Below, piece by piece: positions 1-5,121 of a DNA stretch of 5,121 bases. The DNA lies in the NCBI GenBank assembly GCA_038240855.1, contig JBBRGI010000272.1:1-5121 (forward strand). Direction: 5' to 3'. The first letter of the stretch is position 1. Each line of letters starts with the position of its first letter. A model generated the notes under the pieces. It searched no databases, was not told the origin of the DNA, and saw only the letters and a list, made by a program, of their open reading frames with translations. Source of the stretch: JAAFHB01 sp038240855. GTDB taxonomy: Bacteria > Bacteroidota > Bacteroidia > Bacteroidales > Prolixibacteraceae. The translations under genes were made by a program, and so were the position numbers.

Positions 1-981
1 CCCCGAGAAGTATTTCATAAATTGCGCCCGCTCGTACATGGCCGGGTTTGGAAGTTTTGAATAGCTGAGTCTTCCGCGAAAATCACTGATATGTTTGAAA
101 TTCCATTTTCGCATAAATGACCTCAGATATTCAAGAATTTCGTCGATCTGGGTAAAACCATTCAGATAAAGCGTCGAACAGACCTGGCCGATTGTGGCTC
201 CGGCCAGCAACTGCTTCACGAAGGCCTCTCCATCGTGTATTCCGGTAGAGGCGGCAATATCAATATTGGGTACTTTCCCTGAGACAATACCAATCCACCG
301 AAGTGACAGACGCATATCTTCGGGTGAACTGTAAACGGATGAAGTAGTCATTTGAAGAGTTTCAACGTTGATATCCGGCTCATAAAAACGGTTAAACATC
401 ACTACCGCCCGGGCTCCGTTGGCATAAAGTTTATCCACCATCCCTACTATGTTGGTGAAATTAGACCCGATCTTCATAGATACAGGAATTTTTACGACCC
501 TTCGGACTTCTGTCAGAATATCCAGGTACCTGAATTCAATATCCGCTGATGAAAATTTGCGTTCCGTAGGGACTATAAAGGCGTTAATTTCCAAAGCATC
601 TGCCCCCGCTTTTTCGAGGTTGCGTGCAAAAGCCATCCATTCATCACCCGATACACAGTTGATACTGGCAATTACAGGAATCTTTACCGACGATTTTGCT
701 ATCCTGATCAAATCGAGATAAGCCTGCAAATTGTTTTCACGGATATAATCCGAAATATAATCCTCTGCTTCGGGATAACTATTTTCCTGTGAATCATTGT
801 TGATCACATAACTTACCTCGTTATTGATCTGCTCCTCAAAAAGAGATTTTAAAACAATTGCCCCTACCCCTTTTTCTTCGAGCTGAATGATTTTGTCGAT
901 CGAATTTGTCAGTCCGGAACTGGAAACCACTAATGGATTTTTGAGCGTAAGCCCCATGTAAGTTGTTGATAAATCTGGCAT
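1..981 (-). CDS. Dihydroorotate dehydrogenase-like flavoprotein, C-terminus cut by window edge
   Basis: I translated this by hand; the frame stays open from the ATG at 981-979 to base 1 (327 codons, no stop). The protein opens MPDLSTTYMGLTLKNPLVV, the usual start of DHOD-like TIM-barrel flavoproteins. FMN-site landmarks are visible: VLKS (43-46), IPVIASIN (101-108), GADALEIN (126-133), PVSMKIG (166-172), MFNRFYEPD (195-203) and ASTGIHDGE (244-252). Authentic class 1 and class 2 enzymes have N-x-x-Cys or N-x-x-Ser in the active-site loop, supplying the catalytic base. Here the loop reads NAFI (133-136), so that residue is Ile. This matches the known DHOD-like subfamily, which is thought to keep FMN but lack catalytic residues. 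Dihydroorotate oxidation is therefore doubtful and the true substrate is unknown. The family is about 325-335 residues, so only a few codons should be missing. No pyrimidine gene is adjacent. The gene probably has its own promoter, being 210 bp from the yggS-like stop. Confidence 0.93.
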   Translation of the reverse strand, partial: MPDLSTTYMGLTLKNPLVVSSSGLTNSIDKIIQLEEKGVGAIVLKSLFEEQINNEVSYVINNDSQENSYPEAEDYISDYIRENNLQAYLDLIRIAKSSVKIPVIASINCVSGDEWMAFARNLEKAGADALEINAFIVPTERKFSSADIEFRYLDILTEVRRVVKIPVSMKIGSNFTNIVGMVDKLYANGARAVVMFNRFYEPDINVETLQMTTSSVYSSPEDMRLSLRWIGIVSGKVPNIDIAASTGIHDGEAFVKQLLAGATIGQVCSTLYLNGFTQIDEILEYLRSFMRKWNFKHISDFRGRLSYSKLPNPAMYERAQFMKYFSG

Positions 982-1133
982 ATCGAAATCTTAATTAGTT
1001 GAATTATAAATCAGGAAAACCACCACTCTACAATCACCGCAGGCGCATAAATGCTGCGCGTAGTATTCATCCCGATTGATTAAAATTCGTGTTAATACTG
1101 CATTTACTTCTTTCACTCTATACTTCTCTTTCG

Positions 1134-1163
1134 CTAAAGTAAGTATTATTACAACATTTCAAA
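1134..1163 (-). promoter_or_regulatory. Candidate sigma-A promoter for the DHOD-like gene
   Basis: On the minus strand TTTG (1163-1160) is followed after 18 bases by TACTTTAG (1141-1134). The Bacteroidota housekeeping promoter is TTTG at -33 and TAnnTTTG at -7, about 17-23 bases apart, so this has a perfect -33, correct spacing and one mismatch in the -7 box. It would give a leader of roughly 145-150 nt before the ATG at 981. The elements are short and AT-rich, so chance occurrence is possible. No clear terminator separates it from the yggS-like gene upstream, so read-through is also possible. Confidence 0.4.
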
Positions 1164-1191
1164 AATTGGCATTCAACACCCTGTCTATTCG

Positions 1192-1854
1192 TCAACGATC
1201 TCCGAAAATTGTACTGCCAATCCTGACCAATGTACTGCCATTTTCTATCGCATAAAGGTAATCATGTGACATACCCATTGAGATTTCCCGAAAGTTATCA
1301 TTTCCGTAAAAGAAATCCTGTTTCAGGTTTTGAAATAGTTGATTAAGGGTTAAAAATTCCTGGTTGATCAATGCCGCATCATCGGTATAAGTCGCCATCC
1401 CCATTACTCCGGATATCGTAACATGCTCTAATTCAGCAATTTTAATTGACGAAAGCATCAGTCGGGCATCTTCTTCTGAAAAGCCGTATTTACTTTCCTC
1501 ACGTGCAATGTGAAACTGAAGCAGACAGGGGATTACCCTTCCGGAAAGCCGGGCTTCATCATTGATTGTTTTTAAAATTTTAAAACTGTCTACCGAGTGT
1601 ATCATGGCAATAAAGGGGGCGATAAACTTCACCTTGTTCGATTGCAAATGACCAATAAAATGCCACTGTATGTCATTAGGCAATGATTCCCATTTTTGCA
1701 CCAGTTCCTGCACCTTATTTTCCCCGAACAGACGTTGTCCGGCATTGTAAGCTTGCATGATCACCTCATTGCCTTTGGTCTTTGACACGGCGACGAGTTT
1801 TACGTGTGGAGGTAAGGAGGAACAGATTTGATTTAAGTTATTTTCGATTGTCAT
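1192..1854 (-). CDS. yggS: YggS/PLPBP family PLP homeostasis protein
   Basis: This is a single-domain, alanine-racemase-like TIM-barrel protein that binds pyridoxal 5'-phosphate in the cytoplasm. The family has no established catalytic activity; members buffer PLP and affect vitamin B6 and amino-acid pools. Motifs in order (numbered from the start chosen here): LVAVSKTK with the PLP Schiff-base lysine K25, equivalent to E. coli K36; FGENKVQEL; WHFIGHLQSNK; GVMGMATYT; and the C-terminal phosphate-binding stretch MGMSHDYLYAIENGSTLVRIG, ending IFGDR. I chose the ATG at 1854-1852 because it gives 220 residues, normal for the family, and begins MTIENNLNQI just ahead of the first strand. The frame extends upstream to an ATG at 1932 (246 residues), but those 26 extra residues resemble nothing in the family. 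Neither start has a strong Shine-Dalgarno sequence. Family assignment is firm; the start is less so. Confidence 0.95.
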   Translation of the reverse strand: MTIENNLNQICSSLPPHVKLVAVSKTKGNEVIMQAYNAGQRLFGENKVQELVQKWESLPNDIQWHFIGHLQSNKVKFIAPFIAMIHSVDSFKILKTINDEARLSGRVIPCLLQFHIAREESKYGFSEEDARLMLSSIKIAELEHVTISGVMGMATYTDDAALINQEFLTLNQLFQNLKQDFFYGNDNFREISMGMSHDYLYAIENGSTLVRIGSTIFGDR

Positions 1855-1982
1855 TTCTACAGTTTTACATCCAGGTTTAGAATGTTTAATTTGATAATCA
1901 AACATATCGTTATTCAAAAAATAATCAGCCAATTGTTAACCAGTTGAGTGTAATATTTGATTTCAGCTTGTTTGTAATCCTT

Positions 1983-1990
1983 CAAAAGTA
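1983..1990 (-). promoter_or_regulatory. Candidate -7 box for yggS
   Basis: The minus strand reads TACTTTTG here, a full match to the Bacteroidota -7 consensus TAnnTTTG, preceded by a T-rich run. There is no TTTG at the expected -33 distance; the nearest TTG (2020-2018) is 27 bases upstream, which is too far. Transcription from here would start near 1975-1980, upstream of both candidate yggS starts (1932 and 1854), so it does not settle which start is used. Confidence 0.4.
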
Positions 1991-2132
1991 AGAAAAAAAA
2001 CCACCGCGGAGATATAACAATTAACCTTTAATTAATAGCAGTTCTTTTCGATGTTATTTAACAGGTCATGGAAGAAATACGGATAAACACCACTGAGTGG
2101 AGTTTGGCCAATCATCGTGGAGTTAATTTTTT

Positions 2133-2140
2133 TAACTTTA
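2133..2140 (+). promoter_or_regulatory. Candidate -7 box for the beta-barrel gene
   Basis: The plus strand reads TAACTTTA, one mismatch from TAnnTTTG, about 38 bases ahead of the ATG at 2179. A TTTG occurs at 2103-2106 but is 26 bases away, longer than the usual spacing. This is a weak call based on position and a partial match. Confidence 0.25.
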
Positions 2141-2178
2141 CACGCGGTCAATAATGGCATGATCACAATTCGAAAGGA

Positions 2179-2850
2179 ATGAAAAAATATCTAATATTGT
2201 TGCTGATTACAAGTTGCTCTTTAAGTGCATATACACAACCAAAGGATTTTAAAACGGAACTTTATATTGGCGCCAAAGGGGGAATGACTTTCTCAAAAGT
2301 GAGATTTTACCCAAATGTCGTTGAATCATTCCAACAGGCAAATACCGGTGGACTGATATTCAGGCTTATTTCCGAACCGCATATCGGATTCCAGGTGGAG
2401 GTTAATTATACCCAGAAAGGCTGGAAAGAAGATTCAATCGGATATTCGCGCCTGCTAAATTATGTTAGTGTACCGATTATGACCCACGTGAACCTCGGAG
2501 ATAAGGCGTTCCGATTTACACTTAACCTTGGGCCCGAAGTTGCCTATATGATTTCGGAAGCAGAAAAATTCGAAGAAGAGGTCATCATAACACCAAATGA
2601 TGAAGTTTACCGTACCTATTTCGGGAAACCTGCCGATACGACAATGGATTTCCTTTTTACTGCCGGTATCGGGATGGAATACCATCTGAAAAAAGGAGGT
2701 GCCATCGCCCTCGAAGGCCGGGCTTACTATAGTCTGCCCAATCTGTTTAATCCTGACAATTATCCTTATAAGGTCTCCCAGAGTAACGGGGCCCAGGTGA
2801 CGCTATCCTACCTGTTTCAGTTTAACAGGAAAAAGAAAACCCGAAAATAA
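2179..2850 (+). CDS. PorT-family outer-membrane beta-barrel protein
   Basis: A 223-residue secreted protein of the small eight-stranded-barrel type (PorT / outer-membrane beta-barrel domain) common in Bacteroidota. Residues 1-20 are an export signal: KK followed by YLILLLIT, with probable cleavage around 17-19 just before Q20. The first strand follows as ELYIGAKGGMTFSKV (27-41), a typical barrel opening with the IGxKGG signature. Alternating hydrophobic and aromatic strands continue at 57-79, 92-104, 110-124, 157-169, 174-186 and 205-215. The C-terminal strand QVTLSYLFQF is followed by a basic tail, NRKKKTRK, so the barrel does not end on the usual aromatic residue. AAAGGA directly abuts the ATG. 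It is the only plus-strand gene here, so no operon partner hints at its function. PorT itself serves type IX secretion, but most family members are uncharacterised and I would not call this one PorT. Confidence 0.88.
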   Translation: MKKYLILLLITSCSLSAYTQPKDFKTELYIGAKGGMTFSKVRFYPNVVESFQQANTGGLIFRLISEPHIGFQVEVNYTQKGWKEDSIGYSRLLNYVSVPIMTHVNLGDKAFRFTLNLGPEVAYMISEAEKFEEEVIITPNDEVYRTYFGKPADTTMDFLFTAGIGMEYHLKKGGAIALEGRAYYSLPNLFNPDNYPYKVSQSNGAQVTLSYLFQFNRKKKTRK

Positions 2851-2858
2851 GTTGGAAA

Positions 2859-2888
2859 TTCGACAATGTGACAATTCGACGATTTGAA
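2859..2888 (+). repeat. Degenerate 8-bp tandem repeat, consensus TTYGACRA
   Basis: Just after the beta-barrel stop codon the sequence reads as consecutive units TTCGACAA, TGTGACAA and TTCGACGA, then a fading TTTGAACC. A ninth-base-longer piece, GACGATTTG, found at 2878-2886, recurs at 2912-2920 next to the terminator stem. The units differ from one another, so this is an old or diverged array. It shows no open reading frame of note. Confidence 0.5.
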
Positions 2889-2917
2889 CCTTTGGCAACC
2901 GGAACATTATTGACGAT

Positions 2918-2970
2918 TTGGAGTGAAGGCCTGACTTTTCATTGATCGAATAGTCAGGCCTTCACTTTAA
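2918..2970. terminator. Strong hairpin between convergent genes, probable bidirectional terminator
   Basis: AGTGAAGGCCTGACT (2922-2936) is the exact reverse complement of AGTCAGGCCTTCACT (2952-2966), giving a 15-bp perfect stem. Inside it, after one T-T mismatch, TTC (2938-2940) pairs with GAA (2948-2950), leaving a 7-base loop ATTGATC. Outside, TTGG pairs with TTAA through two G-U wobbles in the plus-strand RNA. It lies 67 bases after the beta-barrel stop and 21 bases after the DUF1015 stop, the expected place for a shared terminator. U-rich sequence follows only in the plus direction and is broken by other bases, so the intrinsic tail is imperfect. Confidence 0.75.
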
Positions 2971-2991
2971 TACTTCCTTATTATTGAATGA

Positions 2992-4239
2992 TCATTCAAG
3001 TTCATGAACCACCAACCCCGATCTGAGTTTTGGCTCAAACCATGTTGTTTTGGGTGGCATGATATTTCCTGAATCAGCAATATCGATCAGTTGTTTCATC
3101 GAAACAGGATAAAGTGCGAAAGCCACTTTCATATTACCTGAATCAACCCGGGTCTTTAATTCTCCTAGACCACGGATACCTCCAATAAAATCAACCCGTG
3201 TATCTGTTCGCAAATCTTTTATTCCCAGTACTTTATCTAAAATAAGACTTGAAAGAATCGTGACATCCAGTACTCCGATCGGGTCATTATCGTTGTAACG
3301 ACCTTGTTTGGCGACCAGTTTGTACCACTCACCTTCGAGATACATACTAAAGGTATGCAACTGGTTGGGTTTGTAAATTTGAACACCTGCCTTTTCAATT
3401 TCGAAATCTTCACCAATTTTCGCAAGCAATCCTTCAGTCGAAAGTCCGTTGGTATCTTTGACTGTACGGTTGTAATCAATGATTTTTAATTGATTATCAG
3501 GAAAATGAACGGCCAGGAAAAAATTATATTCCTCTTCACCCGTATGATTGGGATTTTTGGCCCGTTTTTCCTTTCCGACCAGTGCAGCTGCCGCAGTACG
3601 GTGGTGACCGTCGGCTACATAGGTAGCCTGGATTTCGCCGAAAAGCCTGACTACTCTGGCAATGGTCTGTTCATCGCCGATATGCCAGAAATGGTGTCCG
3701 AAACCATCTTCTGCCACAAAATCGTAAACAGGTGCCTGTGTTCCGACAATACTTGCAACAATATCATCCAGTTCTTTGACGGCAGGATAAGCAAAAAATA
3801 CGGGCTCCATATTGGCGTTGGTAATCCGGACATGTTTCATCCGATCCTCTTCCTTGTCACTGCGGGTTAATTCGTGTTTTCTGATTACCCCGTTCAGATA
3901 GTCATCAACCGAAGCACAACCCACCATTCCATACTGGGTTCTGCCGTCCATGGTCTGGGCATAGATATAGAGTGCTTCTTTCGAATCCTTCACCAGCCAA
4001 CCTTGTTTGCGCCAGATACCCAGATTTTGGGCTGCTTTCTGATACACCGGCTCCGTGTGTTCATCGGTGCCGGACGGAAAATCAATTTCCGGTTTTATAA
4101 TATGTAACAGTGAATATGGATTTCCATCAGCTTCAGTACGGGCTTCTTCTGAACTGAGCACATCATAAGGCCGCGACGCAACTTTTGCAGCCAGTTCAAC
4201 AGGAGGTCTGAGTCCTTTAAAAGGTTTTAAAACTGCCAT
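2992..4239 (-). CDS. DUF1015 family protein, co-transcribed with serC
   Basis: A complete 415-residue protein of the DUF1015 family, whose function is not established. Family landmarks: MAVLKPFKGLRP (1-12), SRPYDVLS (22-29), GNPYSLLHI (39-47), VIRKHELTRSDKEEDR (118-133), NMEPVFFAYP (143-152), YVADGHHRTAAA (207-218), VLDVTILSSLIL (323-334) and the C-terminal PPKTTWFEPKLRSGL (395-409). There is no signal peptide or membrane segment, so it is cytoplasmic. The length is normal and the start is fixed by the family N-terminus. The ATG lies 3 bp after the serC stop, so translation is probably coupled to serC. The ADGHHR motif resembles the nucleotide-binding signature seen in ParB-like serine kinases. 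Together with the serC neighbour this suggests a serine or phosphoserine enzyme or regulator, which is inference only. The A+T-rich stretch before the ATG has no Shine-Dalgarno sequence. Confidence 0.93.
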   Translation of the reverse strand: MAVLKPFKGLRPPVELAAKVASRPYDVLSSEEARTEADGNPYSLLHIIKPEIDFPSGTDEHTEPVYQKAAQNLGIWRKQGWLVKDSKEALYIYAQTMDGRTQYGMVGCASVDDYLNGVIRKHELTRSDKEEDRMKHVRITNANMEPVFFAYPAVKELDDIVASIVGTQAPVYDFVAEDGFGHHFWHIGDEQTIARVVRLFGEIQATYVADGHHRTAAAALVGKEKRAKNPNHTGEEEYNFFLAVHFPDNQLKIIDYNRTVKDTNGLSTEGLLAKIGEDFEIEKAGVQIYKPNQLHTFSMYLEGEWYKLVAKQGRYNDNDPIGVLDVTILSSLILDKVLGIKDLRTDTRVDFIGGIRGLGELKTRVDSGNMKVAFALYPVSMKQLIDIADSGNIMPPKTTWFEPKLRSGLVVHELE

Positions 4240-4242
4240 AAT

Positions 4243-5121
4243 TTAATTTTGTGCTTCAAATTCTTTCATCGCTTCAACCAATACCGCCACACTTTCGATT
4301 GGCATAGCATTGTAGATAGAAGCCCTGAATCCACCAACGCTGCGATGACCCTCAATACCAAGGATATTTAATTCTTTGGCTCTTGTAAGGAACGCCTTTT
4401 CAAGGTGAGCGTATTCAGGAGACATCACAAATGTGACATTCATGCGTGAACGATCTTCAGGATCGGGTACCGGGCAAATGAACAGTTTATTGCGGTCGAT
4501 TTCATCATACAGCAATTTAGCCTTTGCGATGTTTTTTACCTCCATAGCCTTGATTCCGCCGTTATCCTTGAGCCATAATAAGGTTTGAAGAGCAGCAAAT
4601 ACAGATAAACAAGGCGGTGTGTTAAACATCGATTCCTTTTCGATGTGAGTCATGTAATTAATCATCGTAGGAATCGGCCTGCCTGACTTGCCTAGCGCAT
4701 CTTTACGCACAATTACCAGGGTTACCCCGGCAGGAGCAAGATTTTTTTGCGCACCTGCATAAATGAGGTCATATTTCGATATATCGATCGGGCGGCTGAA
4801 TATATCGGAGGACATGTCGGCCACCAGCATTACAGGAGAATCAATATCTTTATAGATCTGGGTTCCAAATATGGTATTATTCGACGTAATATGAAGATAA
4901 TCAATATCTGTAGGAATTTCCACATTTTTAGGAATGTAGTTATAATTTTTGTCCTTTGAGGAGGCCACTTCAACAACTTCACCGAAAAATTTAGCTTCTT
5001 TAATGGCATTGGCAGCCCAGACACCGGTATTGTAATAGCCGGCTTTTTTCTTCATCAGGTTAAAGGGAACCATAAAGAACTGAGAACTTGCACCACCCTG
5101 AAGAAACAGCACTTCATAACC
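4243..5121 (-). CDS. serC: Phosphoserine aminotransferase, N-terminus cut by window edge
   Basis: This PLP-dependent class V aminotransferase converts 3-phosphohydroxypyruvate plus glutamate to O-phosphoserine plus 2-oxoglutarate, the second step of L-serine synthesis. It also acts in pyridoxal-phosphate synthesis in organisms that use the DXP-independent-of-ribose-phosphate (PdxA/PdxJ) route. The visible 292 residues begin GYEVLFLQGGASSQF, where QGGAS forms part of the PLP phosphate site and normally sits near residue 70-80 of about 355-360. So roughly 65 residues are missing off the right edge. The frame is open to base 5121; the GTG at 5112-5110 is an internal valine, not a start. Other motifs, in visible numbering: VADMSSDI with the PLP-contacting D102, YAGAQKNLAPAG with Schiff-base lysine K126, FNTPPCLSVFA (166-176), and the C-terminal GIEGHRSVGGFRASIYNAMP (255-274) that binds substrate. 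All key residues are present. It precedes the DUF1015 gene in one operon. Confidence 0.97.
   Translation of the reverse strand, partial: GYEVLFLQGGASSQFFMVPFNLMKKKAGYYNTGVWAANAIKEAKFFGEVVEVASSKDKNYNYIPKNVEIPTDIDYLHITSNNTIFGTQIYKDIDSPVMLVADMSSDIFSRPIDISKYDLIYAGAQKNLAPAGVTLVIVRKDALGKSGRPIPTMINYMTHIEKESMFNTPPCLSVFAALQTLLWLKDNGGIKAMEVKNIAKAKLLYDEIDRNKLFICPVPDPEDRSRMNVTFVMSPEYAHLEKAFLTRAKELNILGIEGHRSVGGFRASIYNAMPIESVAVLVEAMKEFEAQN

Larger units (their letters stand above)
1855..2178. other. Divergent intergenic region between yggS and the beta-barrel gene
   Basis: This stretch of 324 bases (246 if yggS starts at 1932) separates two divergent genes and should hold both promoters. Candidate -7 boxes are listed separately at 1983-1990 (minus) and 2133-2140 (plus). 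It also holds an eight-base A run (1993-2000) and two tiny plus-strand reading frames (2068-2154 and 2159-2182) that I do not call as genes. I see no tRNA, riboswitch-like architecture, strong hairpin or repeat array in it. Confidence 0.6.

Noticed and set aside
449..721. Plus-strand 90-codon frame (and another at 352-549)
   Set aside because: Both lie antisense within the DHOD-like gene, whose minus-strand translation shows clear family motifs; the plus-strand peptides resemble no protein family.
1010..1069. Minus-strand 19-codon frame MNTTRSIYAPAVIVEWWFS
   Set aside because: Too short, with no convincing ribosome binding site and no recognisable peptide; likely chance in the leader region.
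3490..3870. Plus-strand 126-codon frame inside the DUF1015 gene
   Set aside because: It is a shadow on the opposite strand of a well-conserved coding sequence, with no domain motifs of its own.
4243..5112. Reading serC as a complete 289-residue gene starting at the GTG at 5112
   Set aside because: The frame continues unbroken to base 5121 and the residues before the GTG (GYE) belong to the conserved stretch; the family needs about 65 more N-terminal residues.
1..5121. A new defence, mobile or biosynthetic system
   Set aside because: All five genes belong to widespread families and I see no integrase, transposase, toxin-antitoxin pair, CRISPR array, or direct or inverted terminal repeats.

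Overview
The window is ordinary chromosomal sequence from a member of the Bacteroidota, most likely class Bacteroidia. The evidence is a PorT-type outer-membrane beta-barrel protein, starts without strong Shine-Dalgarno sequences, intergenic elements close to the Bacteroidota sigma-A -7 consensus TAnnTTTG, and the style of the serC, DUF1015 and dihydroorotate-dehydrogenase-like proteins. I cannot name a genus. I see no mobile element, CRISPR array, tRNA, rRNA or defence system.

Layout from left to right. (1) Positions 1-981, minus strand: a dihydroorotate dehydrogenase-like flavoprotein whose last few codons lie off the left edge. It has no stop inside the window and is easy to miss. (2) Positions 1192-1854, minus: a YggS/PLPBP pyridoxal-phosphate homeostasis protein, with an open frame that could extend the start to 1932. 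(3) Positions 1855-2178: a divergent intergenic region with candidate promoters facing both ways. (4) Positions 2179-2850, plus: a secreted PorT-family beta-barrel protein, the only plus-strand gene. (5) Positions 2851-2991: a convergent intergenic gap with a degenerate 8-bp tandem repeat and a strong 15-bp perfect inverted repeat that is probably a terminator shared by the two converging transcripts. (6) Positions 2992-4239, minus: a complete DUF1015 protein. (7) Positions 4243-5121, minus: phosphoserine aminotransferase (serC), whose N-terminal ~65 residues lie off the right edge.

serC and the DUF1015 gene are only 3 bp apart and in the same orientation, so they almost certainly form one transcript, with serC first. 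SerC makes O-phosphoserine in L-serine synthesis. The DUF1015 protein carries a conserved ADGHHR motif that recalls the nucleotide-binding motif of ParB-like serine kinases. A role in serine or phosphoserine metabolism is therefore a reasonable, untested idea and is the most interesting point in the window. The other genes look like separate housekeeping units. I found no convincing new multi-gene system.
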